Part shown: positions 1 through 9,390 of the stretch, piece after piece
Numbering within the stretch: the first letter of the stretch is position 1
How the letters are laid out: every line of letters starts with the position of its first letter
Origin: Nitrospirales bacterium
GTDB taxonomy: Bacteria; Nitrospirota; Nitrospiria; Nitrospirales; UBA8639
Length of the DNA: 59,352 nt
Direction of reading: 5' to 3'
Assembly: GCA_029261305.1 (NCBI GenBank)
Contig: JAJDBO010000370.1
Span: 1 to 59,352 of the forward strand
Made by a program: the position numbers and the translations under genes
The notes under the pieces: generated by a model
Databases searched by the model: none
What the model was told of the DNA's origin: nothing
What the model saw: the letters and a program-made list of their open reading frames with translations, nothing else

Positions 1-324
1 ATCAGTATTTACCTTGTGTTCTTGGCAGAACTGAACAGGGTGGGTTCCCCATGCACTATCAACGATCTGTTCAAGGGTATTCCATACATCTTGAATGAAC
101 TCAGACTTTCGCTGTTCGGAAATATCTGCGTCATCAAGAAAGTGCTGATATTTGTTGATATCTAAGGGCATAAGACCGTCACGTGAATATTTTAGGGAAA
201 TTAAGAGCATCATATGGATGGTCATGGTTTTTGTAGCATGCGCAGGCGGTTGATCCGGGAAACTCACCGTAATTTCCGAATGCAGGGTTATCTGGGCACG
301 ATTGACAGCAAGAGACTTGGCCAC
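1..324 (-). CDS. Hypothetical protein, 3' part off the window edge
   Basis: An open frame of 108 codons runs without a stop from a GTG at 324 down to base 1, so the stop lies outside the window. The visible protein starts MAKSLAVNRAQITLHSEI and has a mixed helical composition. I do not recognise the family. The GTG is the first usable start after an in-frame stop near 380, but its ribosome-binding site is poor, so an internal ATG near 216 is possible. Coding status rests on frame openness and protein-like composition only. Confidence 0.5.
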   Translation of the reverse strand, partial: MAKSLAVNRAQITLHSEITVSFPDQPPAHATKTMTIHMMLLISLKYSRDGLMPLDINKYQHFLDDADISEQRKSEFIQDVWNTLEQIVDSAWGTHPVQFCQEHKVNTD

Positions 325-510
325 ATTCCTAACAATTTGTGAACTGTGAGGGCTTGAGGGTGGTTCTCGGAAAAGCTGTATCTATTTCCATAGTACAACC
401 GAAGGTTTAAGAAATGGTAAAGAGGGAGGGGAGGTGAAATGCGAAAAGGGAATGGCGGAGAATAGGGGATACCGTTTGGTTTGAATGATTAACCAATCCA
501 GGACCAAAAA
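325..510. other. Short intergenic stretch
   Basis: No gene, repeat or convincing hairpin is visible here. It separates the partial left-edge gene from the next minus-strand gene. Confidence 0.5.
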
Positions 511-738
511 TTATTCAGTAATTTCCAAGCGGCGTTCAATTCGCTCGATCCGTTCTTTGATCGTGTCAATTTCTTCATTATGTGAACTGACCGTCACATG
601 AAAGCCCGCCATATGATGCTCAATGGCTCCCAGCCGTTCATTGGTGAGGCGTTGTCCTTGCTCAAGCTTGGCAAGCGAGCCCCGCATATCTTTCAACAGA
701 TCATGCATTAATTCCATACTCGCGTTGGTTTCTGGCAT
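511..738 (-). CDS. Small coiled-coil protein (75 aa)
   Basis: A 75-residue acidic/basic helical protein beginning MPETNASMELMHDLLKDM and ending in a charged heptad-like stretch (IKERIERIERRLEITE), typical of a short coiled coil. A strong purine-rich ribosome-binding site (GGAAGGAAG) lies just upstream of the ATG at 738. There are no catalytic motifs. Small coiled-coil proteins of this kind are common in plasmid and ICE backbones, where they may be accessory or anti-restriction-associated proteins. The function here is unknown. Confidence 0.6.
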   Translation of the reverse strand: MPETNASMELMHDLLKDMRGSLAKLEQGQRLTNERLGAIEHHMAGFHVTVSSHNEEIDTIKERIERIERRLEITE

Positions 739-877
739 CGGTGCTTCCTTCCTCTTTTGAAAGTAGCACAGAAAGATGAATTTTCTACAAATATCCGCGA
801 TATCTTTGATTTAGTTAAAAAGATCTTAATTCTTCTCCGTCATACTGTTGAAAGAGGCAGAACTTTTGGTGGTAAGC

Positions 878-1849
878 ATGGCGGTAGACGAGAACAACAA
901 AGTAGTCATTCCAAAACAATATAATCCTGAGAATGGAACTCTTCCCGCATTCCGGGAAGATTTCGATGTCTCACGGGATCAACGGATGGCGGATCACCTT
1001 CGGGATCATAATCATACGGTGGGTCAGGTAGATGATGAAGGGGAAGCCTTAAATAATGGTCGCCGTCGTCTTTCCCATCGCAGCCCTGAACAGAGTCTGA
1101 TTGCTAAGGAAAAAAAACACAAAGACCGTTCTTTGTTGCGTATGGCCTTAAAGCAATGGCTCGACCGGCTGGAAGCTCTGTATGAAGAGATCGCGGCCAT
1201 TGATCAACGTCTGAGTGAGATTGACATCGAAATGCGGGAATTGGAGCATCTCCATGAACTTGCTGAACAACGTGTCTTAGACCCAAAGAATCCTGCTCAT
1301 GCCAAGCTTCTCAAAAAATACCGTATCACTCAGGATGATCTTACCAGCGGCAGATTGTCCTTTATCCTAGCTGGAAATTTGGGTAACCGGGTTGAGGAAC
1401 AAACGGAATTGCAAAAACGCAAAGCGTCTTTACAGGAACAGGCAAACGATGCCATAGAAGAAGCCCAGGCCAACGAGCTGATCACCGGAGTCGAAGCCGA
1501 CCAATTCCGCCAAAGGCTTGAATCGTCAGATGCTGGGGTTTCGAGCCAAATTAGAATTACTCAAGACGTGCCGGAAGAATTAAGGCATATAGCTGTCAAT
1601 CATTACGGTGAAGCCTTTGAGGGTGATACCCCAATGGAAGAACTCGCTTTCACGGAAAATCCTCGCTCTACTCAATCTGTAGCGGCCACCCTTACAGGCC
1701 GCGCCAGCTATAAAAAAGGCGTGCAAAGTCACGGCCAAGAGATTTCCATCAAACAACAATTCACCAAGAGCACCAATCCTGTTCAGGATGATTCAACACC
1801 GCAAGGGGCAGCAACAACAAAGATTTGCCTTGGTCCTCTAAACACCTAA
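878..1849 (+). CDS. Hypothetical coiled-coil protein
   Basis: About 323 residues from the ATG at 878 (MAVDENNKVVIP), which follows a GGTGG element. A TTG at 848 in the same frame has no ribosome-binding site, so I prefer 878. The middle third (roughly residues 80-200) is a long charged helical region with heptad character, including a motif IDQRLSEIDIEMRELEHL. The C-terminal third is low-complexity and polar. No enzyme motif is visible. Its position beside a serine recombinase and in the same contig as conjugation-type genes suggests a mobile-element accessory protein, but this is inference. Confidence 0.65.
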   Translation: MAVDENNKVVIPKQYNPENGTLPAFREDFDVSRDQRMADHLRDHNHTVGQVDDEGEALNNGRRRLSHRSPEQSLIAKEKKHKDRSLLRMALKQWLDRLEALYEEIAAIDQRLSEIDIEMRELEHLHELAEQRVLDPKNPAHAKLLKKYRITQDDLTSGRLSFILAGNLGNRVEEQTELQKRKASLQEQANDAIEEAQANELITGVEADQFRQRLESSDAGVSSQIRITQDVPEELRHIAVNHYGEAFEGDTPMEELAFTENPRSTQSVAATLTGRASYKKGVQSHGQEISIKQQFTKSTNPVQDDSTPQGAATTKICLGPLNT

Positions 1850-1871
1850 CGGGGTCCAAAAAGAAAACAGT

Positions 1872-2291
1872 TTACGGGGCGGTCGAATATTTTTGTTTGT
1901 AATGTGCAACCACCTTCTGAATCAGGGGAAAGGCTTTGGCGAGTCCTATGGGACCGTATGAAACCCCTTGTATGTAGAACCCAACACTTGCGCCCATTCG
2001 ATCCTCTTTCGCTAGAAAGTATTCAGATGTGACATTCTGATTCGAGAAGAATTTTTTAATCCTATCGGCATTCTCCATAGCGGTGAATTTTTCTGTTCTC
2101 CCATACACCGCAAAGGTTATTACTGGATGAGCCAGTGAGTAATCCTGAGCCTTTTCCCAAGCTTCCAAATCTTTTTTTGATGGTTGACTTAGTTTCTCTG
2201 CATACGTGAATGTGTTTGGAAAGGCAAAAAGCATCATCAAAACAGGAATCCAAAACCAACAAGTTTTGATCGCTAAACCCTTGAAAACCAT
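1872..2291 (-). CDS. Small secreted protein of unknown function
   Basis: A 139-residue protein with a clear Sec signal peptide: a basic start (MVFKGLAIK), a hydrophobic core (WFWIPVLMMLFAF) and a likely cleavage after TYA near residue 31. The mature part contains the segment ITFAVYGRTEKFTAMENADRI and ends with a helix HYKQKYSTAP. The minus-strand ORF at 19411-19680 shares the core AWE...(I/V)..AVYGRT, so this is one of two paralogues in the window. I do not recognise the family. It is probably periplasmic or exported. Confidence 0.7.
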   Translation of the reverse strand: MVFKGLAIKTCWFWIPVLMMLFAFPNTFTYAEKLSQPSKKDLEAWEKAQDYSLAHPVITFAVYGRTEKFTAMENADRIKKFFSNQNVTSEYFLAKEDRMGASVGFYIQGVSYGPIGLAKAFPLIQKVVAHYKQKYSTAP

Positions 2292-2301
2292 GAGAAGCCT
2301 C

Positions 2302-2328
2302 CCACGAAAAAGGGAACCCTTTTCGTGG
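2302..2328. terminator. Inverted repeat near the start of the secreted-protein gene
   Basis: Arms CCACGAAAA and TTTTCGTGG flank AGGGAACCC, giving a stem of at least nine pairs just upstream of the minus-strand gene ending at 1872. It could be an operator, a terminator for upstream minus-strand transcription, or a recombinase-associated site. The function is not determined. Confidence 0.4.
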
Positions 2329-2433
2329 TATTGTCATATTATTGGAACAAGGCATTGGATAAGTAGATTTTTTAATCACTTAAGAGTCGTCAGCGAGCCC
2401 AATAGAACGTAATTTGAGGCTGGCGAAAAAACG

Positions 2434-2482
2434 TTCCCTTTCAACTTCCGGGAAGTCTTTTTCCGCGAAACATGAAAGGGAA
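2434..2482 (+). promoter_or_regulatory. Nested palindromes overlapping the recombinase ribosome-binding site
   Basis: The 10-bp arms TTCCCTTTCA (2434-2443) and TGAAAGGGAA (2473-2482) are perfect complements. They enclose a second palindrome ACTTCCGGGAAGT (2444-2456). The right arm contains the AAAGGG Shine-Dalgarno of the recombinase that starts at 2488. In RNA the outer stem would hide that site; in DNA the dyads could be recombinase binding sites (res-like). Both readings are inference. Confidence 0.5.
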
Positions 2483-2487
2483 ATTTG

Positions 2488-3048
2488 ATGCGAATAGGAT
2501 ATTTAAGAGTTTCGTTAGAGGAACAAAGAGAAGACAGACAGGAAGATGGATTGAAGGCCCTGTGTGATGAAATCTATGTCGAAAAAATGTCAGCGGCGAA
2601 TAAAAAGCGCCCGGTATACCAAAAGATCATTAACAAGCTAAATGCAGGCGATACCCTAGTCGTATGGGATTTGGACAGAGCCTTCAGAAGTACCGTTGAC
2701 GCGTTGCTCGAAGCTGAAAAGTTGAAACAGCGGGGAATAGAATTCCAGATCGTCAATTTGAACGTTGATACCTCTACGCCATCTGGAGAGTTGATCTACA
2801 CAGTCATGGCCGCTTTCGCCCAATTTGAGCGGAAAAATCTCATTAAGCGGACAAAGGAGGGCATGGCAGCAGCACGAAGTCGAGGTGCCCATATTGGTAG
2901 ACCCTATAAACTGACAACGGAAGAAATCATTTTGGCCTACTCAAAAATCCAGTCAGGCAAATCCACTCTTAATGGCGTGGCCTTAGAATTTAGGTGCACG
3001 AAAGATACTTTATTGAATGCTATGAAGCGCATGAATTTAGCTATCTAA
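2488..3048 (+). CDS. Serine recombinase / resolvase (Tn3-resolvase type)
   Basis: A 186-residue site-specific recombinase of the resolvase/invertase family, which cuts and rejoins DNA through a 5'-phosphoserine link. The N-terminus MRIGYLRVS carries the catalytic serine (Ser9) and nearby Arg7. The typical LDRAFRST motif follows around residue 70 and the helix with FAQFERKNLIKRTKEGM around 110-125. A C-terminal segment (from about 145) carries a short DNA-binding domain. The ATG at 2488 sits seven bases after AAAGGG; a TTG at 2485 is less likely. It probably resolves multimers or cointegrates of the mobile element, or it belongs to a lost transposon, since no partner transposase is adjacent. 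Confidence 0.9.
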   Translation: MRIGYLRVSLEEQREDRQEDGLKALCDEIYVEKMSAANKKRPVYQKIINKLNAGDTLVVWDLDRAFRSTVDALLEAEKLKQRGIEFQIVNLNVDTSTPSGELIYTVMAAFAQFERKNLIKRTKEGMAAARSRGAHIGRPYKLTTEEIILAYSKIQSGKSTLNGVALEFRCTKDTLLNAMKRMNLAI

Positions 3049-3133
3049 ACTTCAATATTACATATCTACAAAAACCGTATGAATTTTTAGCTATCTGGTT
3101 TTATTATAAGACGCACAGAGTGAGGAGAGTGAG

Positions 3134-4675
3134 ATGCAAACTTCAGTAGAAGGCGGAACTCCAATTGCACCATATTCCAAACGACAAAAAATGTGCCTCA
3201 GAAATCGTCTTTGTGCCTATTATGATGAAAGGTCTTTGTCTTGGGACGAATTGACAAGCTTGATGGGATTGGAGCCGGAAAAAAATCCTGAAATGCATGA
3301 TGAGGATGAAGATAATTTTTCAGGTGCAGATTATTACGAAACGGTTCGCAAGTTTACCAAGGGTATTAAGGACAGGAAGACTGGAAAAAGAACCTATCCG
3401 AATGTCAATGCCGGAAATCTTACATTGATTCGCGACTTTTTAATTGCAGAAGGGCATTTGTCGAAAGTCGGATTTCAGCTGCTTGGTAAAGAATATGAAG
3501 CGGCTCATGCTCTCGCAGAATTTTTTTGTAGGTCTGACCAAAACTTGGCCCATAAGAAGCTGGAAGGAACTTTTGATTGCGAAACACCTCTAGACGATAC
3601 GGGAATAAATCACCGAATCCTACGATTGTCATTGCGAAGCGACCTGAAGTTTTATTCAGCTGAAGAAACCCGAATAAGAAATGATGACTATCAGGTGGAA
3701 GAGACAAAGGAAGGACGGAAAGTAAACGTGGAAAAATGTTTACTTCACGCCAATAATACAATTATCCTCAATGGTTGGGCTACGGTAACGTCGTTTGATG
3801 GAGTCATGATTTATCTGGAAGATTTGGGATTTGGCTACCAAAATTCTCCCCAAAAGCATACTGTCTATACAGTATGTCGTCTAGGATACAATTCACAAGG
3901 TGTTAAGGATATCGTGCTCAAATCTTACACATCAAATATCTTTCAACCCATTCAAGACCCAAAACGCTTTAACGAAGAAATCGAACAGAAGGAAGAATAC
4001 AACTTTATCAGATGCTTAGAGAATTTTCTTGACGAGCTTCATATAAAAGCCAACAGTAGTATAGATAAACTGAACGAATCTGATCTGTCTGATGAAGCCA
4101 ATTTATTTGATAGTGGGACGAGATTAATTCGAGGAAATATTGATGAGAGTAAAGGTGAAATTCTGGAGGGAATACAGAGGGAAAAAGAAAACCTTTCTAC
4201 AGGAGACGGATACCTACAGGAAAATCAATCTGCAGGACGTGATAAAGATGAGATGCATGCGATGAACAACGAGCTAGGCAAAAAATTTATACAATCTTTA
4301 ATGGACTACGACCCGCATGCTATTGCGGACTGTATCAATGCTGATGTCGATATCAACTATCAAGATCCTGAAACAGGTATGACGGCCCTTCACCTAGCTG
4401 TGGCAAGGCAGATGGTCGATGTGCTGAAGATTCTATTTAACCGAGAAGATCTAGTGTATTTAGTGCAGGACAAAAATGGGAAATTTCCGTCTCAATTAGC
4501 GTATGAGATCGTAGGTAACGCTACGCTTGGAGAACGTCTCATGAAAAGAGAAAGGCAAGAAGCTGAAGCTCAGGAGTTAGACTACCGTGAACTCCTTGAA
4601 AAAGGTGATCAAATATTTGTGGAGGCTGCACAGCGCGCCAAAAGTTTATGGTCTGAGCCTGAGCCGTCCAAATAA
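3134..4675 (+). CDS. Unknown protein with C-terminal ankyrin repeats
   Basis: 513 residues. The N-terminal two thirds is unrecognised; it has a charged region DEDEDNFSG and a beta-rich segment around residues 200-270. A coiled stretch follows, and residues about 395-465 hold an ankyrin-like pair (GMTALHLAVARQMVDVLKIL, then a second helix pair with NGKFPSQLAYEI). The gene has a good ribosome-binding site (GAGGAGAG) before the ATG at 3134. It sits 235 bp upstream of the TPR-CHAT gene on the same strand. That spacing and the protein-protein interaction repeats make it a candidate partner or sensor for the CHAT protein. No enzymatic motif was identified. Confidence 0.7.
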   Translation: MQTSVEGGTPIAPYSKRQKMCLRNRLCAYYDERSLSWDELTSLMGLEPEKNPEMHDEDEDNFSGADYYETVRKFTKGIKDRKTGKRTYPNVNAGNLTLIRDFLIAEGHLSKVGFQLLGKEYEAAHALAEFFCRSDQNLAHKKLEGTFDCETPLDDTGINHRILRLSLRSDLKFYSAEETRIRNDDYQVEETKEGRKVNVEKCLLHANNTIILNGWATVTSFDGVMIYLEDLGFGYQNSPQKHTVYTVCRLGYNSQGVKDIVLKSYTSNIFQPIQDPKRFNEEIEQKEEYNFIRCLENFLDELHIKANSSIDKLNESDLSDEANLFDSGTRLIRGNIDESKGEILEGIQREKENLSTGDGYLQENQSAGRDKDEMHAMNNELGKKFIQSLMDYDPHAIADCINADVDINYQDPETGMTALHLAVARQMVDVLKILFNREDLVYLVQDKNGKFPSQLAYEIVGNATLGERLMKRERQEAEAQELDYRELLEKGDQIFVEAAQRAKSLWSEPEPSK

Positions 4676-4738
4676 TCTCTTGATTTGATTTCGATAGCCT
4701 AAAAGATTCTGTAAGCGTATAGACAAATGATCTAATTG

Positions 4739-4758
4739 GCTCTCTTTACAGAGAGAGC
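4739..4758 (+). terminator. Small hairpin between ankyrin and CHAT genes
   Basis: GCTCTCT and AGAGAGC pair across a six-base loop 60 bp after the ankyrin gene stop. There is no long T-tract, so it may be a weak terminator or a processing hairpin. Confidence 0.35.
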
Positions 4759-4910
4759 TTGAATAACAAAATTCTTAATCCTGTTAGCTTAAGCACTCGT
4801 ACTTTTTCCAAAATCAAAGTTAGTTAACATGCCACGATTGGTGTGATTTAACCTTTTCAAAAATTACAACAAAAACCAAGCAGACAAAATACGTCCTTTT
4901 GGGAGTGTGT

Positions 4911-7900
4911 ATGTTTAATCTACTTGGGAATCCTCAATTTAATCGAGTACTTGAATTTTATCGTCTTGCCAGTGATGGGCAGGTTGAATCTGTGCGGCGG
5001 TTTAAATCTATCGAAAACGGCCTTGCGCTCATTCCTCAAATAAAGAGATGGCCTGTATTGCATTCTTTCAAGAGACATCGGGCAGAAGCAGCATTCTTAC
5101 GTTTGCGAGCTGATCAAATTTTTCAGATGCCAACTGGTAACATTATCCAAATTCAGGAGCAAGCCATCAAAGATCTGGAACGGGCTCTTGCCTTGCTTGC
5201 TCAAGATCCTAAGGATTTGGTTTGGTCGGGTATGATTGGTGAGCTGTCAGTGCACTATGCTCAACGAGTCACAGGATCAAAAGCAGAGAATATTGAGCAT
5301 GCCATTGAACTATCACGTGAAGCCAAGCATTTTTTTAAAGAACAGCCGCATGGTCATAATTATGCTCTCTCCTGCGCAGCGCTTGCTGAATATTATGGCG
5401 AACGGCACACAGGGCATGGTAATGACAATATTGTCATGGCCCTCAAGGAAATACGTGAAGGGCTTTCCCTTTTGCCCAAAGATGATCATTCTGATATGTG
5501 GGGCGGATTCAAAATGACAGAGGGAGCCCTGCTACTCAAATGCCAGGATGGTAATCGACGTCAGACCATCGAAGCAGCTATACAATCGCTGACGCAAGCG
5601 CTAGAAGCTTTGGTCAAACATGGAATGGCTGGAGATCGTTTGAAGGCGTATGGAAACTTGGCACAGGCATGGCGTGATCGGATTGAAGGCACAAAAGAGG
5701 AAAATTTTGAACGTGCTATTCAGGCTATTGATAAAGCCCTAGCTACAGCTGAGACTTCCGATTTTCTACGGGAAAGTGAGGAGATGGCGCAATTGTTATT
5801 GGAACAGGCCGAACTGTATTCGGATCGTATCACGGGGAATAAACAAAATAATATTCAGAGGGCTTTAGAGAGTGCCTACCAAGCCCTGGCTTTTTTTAAA
5901 AAGAGAGGTGATAAGATTGGTGAGGCACGAGCCGATGTTCGAATCGCGAATTTTCTTCGTGACTATCATAGTATCGAACCTCTGGATAATCTCTGCGAAA
6001 TTGAGGAACGACTACGCTCTGCCCTAAAGATATACGAAAGATTTGATGACCAAGCCGGTATGATAGAAACCTTAATGGGGTTAGGAAATTATCATTATTC
6101 TTGCCTAACCGGGACTATGGCAGAAAACATGGAATCGGCCATAGCGGCGTATGCCAAAATCCGAGAATTCAGTGAAGAGTCGAATTCAGATTTTTATTAT
6201 GTCACTACGATGAATTTGGCTAATGCCTATTTGGATAGAATACAGGGACAATATTCAGAAAATATGCAAATTGCCATGAGTTTGCTCCAACAAGCGCATG
6301 ATTATTTTGATTGCCATAAAATGGAGGCAAGCTTAGTTTTTGCGAAAGTTAACCTTGCGGCTGCCATGATGGAACAAGAGACCAAAATTCATGATTGGCA
6401 ACAAGAACAGGCTCTAGTCCTATTGGAGTACGTGTTGCGAAGCGAGTATGTGGTTGGAGATCGCTTAATCTACGCCCGGGCCTTACGCGTTTTAGGAAAT
6501 ACGTTAAGAGGCCGGGTGTTGGGAAACTCAAGGCAAAATCGAAAACTTGCCATGACATCGTTGTCCCATGCCGCCAGCATTTGTGGGCCGGAGTTGAGCC
6601 TCAAAATCTGGTCAGGCATTCTGTTAAATTTAATTCAATTAATTTTGGAAGGTCATGCAAATGCCGAGGAACGTGACATAGCAGGCCAAACTCTTGATCT
6701 CATCTTCGAAAAAATAAGTCGGTCTAGCTATCCCCTAGAATGGGCTAGGGCAAAAATATTCCAAGGTGAACTCCTATCCGACCAGTACCAGTTGGGCAAT
6801 CTAGAGACCTTTGAATCAGCTCTCCAGATCTTTCAAGAATGCGCAGAGATGTTTCAATCATTGGGACGGACTTCTGAATATGCAAGCACACAATTCGAAA
6901 TCGGTCGATTGTATGCTTTATGGCATAAATTCAACCCTTCAATTGATCCACGGAAAGCTATCGAAACATTTCATTGTGTCTCTTCTCTCTCCGAGGGGCG
7001 CTTCCCTGAGCTTTTTTTTCGCGCGCAACTCACTCTGGGGGAAACATATGCTCATGTTAATCAGTGGCACGAAGCCGACATGGCTTACTCTAAGGCGCTA
7101 CACCTCTATGAAGAAGAGACCCACTTTAATGCCGATGAGTATCTAGCCAAATTTGTCAAAAAGAAGGGAGGGCGAGCACTAACTCTTGCACCTCTGGCTG
7201 CTCTGATGAATGGAGATAGTTCACGGGCACTGAAAATTTTTGAATCACTCAGGGCTGTCTCCTTGAGAGCAGTCTTTTCCAAAGAGGCCGATCTTCTGAA
7301 TCTTGGCGATTTGCAAAGATTACGCACATTGCTTCAAAAACGGAAACGAGAAGAAAAAATGTTTGATGAAGTTGCTGGAGTTGAACGTCGAGCGCTGCTC
7401 CAGCAAATGGAGCAAACGAAAAAAGCCATAGACAATCTGCCGAGGACCACTTCTGACTTTGACCTTGCGTCTTGCTTGGCTGAAATAGATGAATGGGTGT
7501 TTGTGCCCTTCCTGGGAGATACCCAGTCAAAAGCCGTACTGATCTCTCCAAGGGGAACCCTTGATACCATCTTAGTTTCGGAGGGTTTCAATCTGGGCAT
7601 GACCAATCTTACTGATACCATGATTGGACAAGGCACCAAACATACGGGGCCTTGGGCAATAGCCATGGAAGCACTCAAGGCAGAGACCAGGGATAGGGGA
7701 GATAAGCTACAACAGGCGATTAAAGCTGTCTCCCAATACTGCTGGAATTTTTTTGGGAAGTGGATAGTGCAGGAGTTAGAGGGCCGTGGAGTTAGAAAAG
7801 GAGCACGCCTGGTCATCATTCCACAAGGACTTTTGGGGCTCTTTCCTATTAGTTTGTCAACGGACGAGGAGGATTGGACCCAGACATTATTGGACAAATA

Positions 7901-8666
7901 TGACATTTCCTATGCCCCTAGTTTGACGGTGTTAAGTGGCGTTCGAAAACGTGTTGCACAAATCGAACAAGATCCTTCGCTGACGCTCTTGCATCGAATG
8001 CCCGAGGATTTGGAATCATCGAATGTGGAAGCCGCTTGTGTGAATAGTTATTTTCGAGAACGTGCTCTCTCTGTGAGACAAGAGGATAATTGGAATCGTC
8101 AAAGGCTTCTTGAATCACTGAATGAGACAAACTATTGGCATTTTTCTACACATGGGGAATTCAATAGGCATAATCCAGGACAGTCAGCCATAGAACTGAA
8201 CCAGAATGAAAAACTGACGCTGGAGCAACTTGTAGAAATCGAAAGCCAGAATCCACCACGCTTAGTGGTACTTTCTGCCTGTGAGACCGGACTCTATGAT
8301 ATTCTTGGAGTCCAGGATGAATTCGTTGGTTTGCCTGCAGCGTTTATTCAATTAGGAGCGGCAGGAGTGGTCGGGACTTTATGGATTGTGAATGATATAG
8401 CCTGTGCGTTGATAATGATGAAGTTTTATGAATCCATTTTTATCCATGACTTACATCCAGTCGCTGCACTGCGAATAGCCCAATTGTGGCTTCGTGATAT
8501 GACGAAGAAAGAACTCTATATCTATCTTGAGACTCAATTGAAGAAAGAACGCATTTCACCAACAAATTCTTCTCTCCTTTTAAGAAAAATCTCACGCTAT
8601 CAAGACTACGAACAGCCGTTTTCCTCTCCTATTTTCTGGGGTGCCTTTGTCTTTTATGGGTCCTAG
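4911..8666 (+). CDS. TPR-CHAT caspase-like protease protein
   Basis: 1251 residues from the ATG at 4911, which follows GGGAG; the in-frame TTG at 4899 lacks a good site. The N-terminal 750 or so residues are a run of tetratricopeptide-like helical repeats, many sharing a motif of the type (R)ITG(NK/SKA)(E/N)NI..A(L/I)E. The C-terminal 350 residues form a CHAT domain, a caspase-HetF-type cysteine peptidase fold. The catalytic histidine is in FSTHGEF (about residue 1081) and the catalytic cysteine in LSACETG (about residue 1124), both present. The domain ends with the conserved PIFWGAFVFYGS. CHAT domains with TPRs act as proteases triggered by a bound partner, as in the type III-E CRISPR TPR-CHAT. 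No CRISPR system is present, so the trigger must be different. A strong hairpin terminator follows. Confidence 0.88.
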   Translation: MFNLLGNPQFNRVLEFYRLASDGQVESVRRFKSIENGLALIPQIKRWPVLHSFKRHRAEAAFLRLRADQIFQMPTGNIIQIQEQAIKDLERALALLAQDPKDLVWSGMIGELSVHYAQRVTGSKAENIEHAIELSREAKHFFKEQPHGHNYALSCAALAEYYGERHTGHGNDNIVMALKEIREGLSLLPKDDHSDMWGGFKMTEGALLLKCQDGNRRQTIEAAIQSLTQALEALVKHGMAGDRLKAYGNLAQAWRDRIEGTKEENFERAIQAIDKALATAETSDFLRESEEMAQLLLEQAELYSDRITGNKQNNIQRALESAYQALAFFKKRGDKIGEARADVRIANFLRDYHSIEPLDNLCEIEERLRSALKIYERFDDQAGMIETLMGLGNYHYSCLTGTMAENMESAIAAYAKIREFSEESNSDFYYVTTMNLANAYLDRIQGQYSENMQIAMSLLQQAHDYFDCHKMEASLVFAKVNLAAAMMEQETKIHDWQQEQALVLLEYVLRSEYVVGDRLIYARALRVLGNTLRGRVLGNSRQNRKLAMTSLSHAASICGPELSLKIWSGILLNLIQLILEGHANAEERDIAGQTLDLIFEKISRSSYPLEWARAKIFQGELLSDQYQLGNLETFESALQIFQECAEMFQSLGRTSEYASTQFEIGRLYALWHKFNPSIDPRKAIETFHCVSSLSEGRFPELFFRAQLTLGETYAHVNQWHEADMAYSKALHLYEEETHFNADEYLAKFVKKKGGRALTLAPLAALMNGDSSRALKIFESLRAVSLRAVFSKEADLLNLGDLQRLRTLLQKRKREEKMFDEVAGVERRALLQQMEQTKKAIDNLPRTTSDFDLASCLAEIDEWVFVPFLGDTQSKAVLISPRGTLDTILVSEGFNLGMTNLTDTMIGQGTKHTGPWAIAMEALKAETRDRGDKLQQAIKAVSQYCWNFFGKWIVQELEGRGVRKGARLVIIPQGLLGLFPISLSTDEEDWTQTLLDKYDISYAPSLTVLSGVRKRVAQIEQDPSLTLLHRMPEDLESSNVEAACVNSYFRERALSVRQEDNWNRQRLLESLNETNYWHFSTHGEFNRHNPGQSAIELNQNEKLTLEQLVEIESQNPPRLVVLSACETGLYDILGVQDEFVGLPAAFIQLGAAGVVGTLWIVNDIACALIMMKFYESIFIHDLHPVAALRIAQLWLRDMTKKELYIYLETQLKKERISPTNSSLLLRKISRYQDYEQPFSSPIFWGAFVFYGS

Positions 8667-8753
8667 AAACACATACATTTCATTTTAACCATACCTCTCT
8701 TCTCTCTCCTACAAATCTTGTGCGCTATTCTGGGCTACTACGTCATTTTCTAT

Positions 8754-8778
8754 CTGAGTTCTTAGCATAAGAACTCAG
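8754..8778 (+). terminator. Rho-independent-type hairpin after the CHAT gene
   Basis: CTGAGTTCTTA and TAAGAACTCAG form a perfect 11-bp stem with a three-base loop, followed by a pyrimidine-rich stretch (GGTATTTTCTCC). It lies about 90 bp after the CHAT stop codon. Confidence 0.7.
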
Positions 8779-8915
8779 AGGTATTTTCTCCTACTCAAAT
8801 AATAACTTATCCCCGATTCCCTTCCATGAGGCTCTCATGAGGGGAGACCCCGGCTTTCCGTGATTTAATGAGCCCATCTAGTAGCAACTCTTACAAACAA
8901 AGGGAGGGCGCGGTA

Positions 8916-9194
8916 ATGGGAAGCACACAACAATCGACATGGATCCTGGGACACGGACTAGAAGACCTTCTGTTGGTGAAAATTGATGGAACGGTAATCG
9001 CACATCTGTATCCCATGAAAAAGCATGATCCGGATAGGTTTGGCTATGGCTTAGAAGTCAAAGTATATGCTGTGAACTCCGATTTTAGCCCGGTCTTACA
9101 GCATATTCCAATGCATTGGGCTATTGAAATGGCAGAACATTTTGGTGCGCAGTATTTACGAGATGAAGAAAATGATTTGGCGGGAGAGGACTAA
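8916..9194 (+). CDS. Hypothetical protein (92 aa)
   Basis: The ATG at 8916 (MGSTQQSTWILGHGLEDLLL) has a strong AAAGGGAGG ribosome-binding site; the longer upstream frame from 8868 has none. The protein is short, with a beta-rich first half (LLVKIDGTVIAHLYPM) and an acidic tail (DEENDLAGED). I do not recognise it. It is followed by another unknown gene on the same strand 196 bp later. Confidence 0.6.
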   Translation: MGSTQQSTWILGHGLEDLLLVKIDGTVIAHLYPMKKHDPDRFGYGLEVKVYAVNSDFSPVLQHIPMHWAIEMAEHFGAQYLRDEENDLAGED

Positions 9195-9390
9195 CTCTTC
9201 TGTGTGTATCAATGGTTATTATCAACAACAAAAACCTTTTCCTTCCAGAAAGAAAACGGGAATGAAAAATTGGCAGACAGCGGTCTTTCGAAGAGTTATC
9301 CACACCTGAGAGGTGAGAATTCTTCAAGCCAATTACTTTCATCACAGAATAAAAAATTTTGGAATACGGCTACCAAGAGGAGGGCAAATT

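Noticed and set aside
7334..7906. 190-codon minus-strand frame inside the CHAT gene
   Set aside because: It is fully antisense to a domain-bearing gene and shows no start site or domain of its own.
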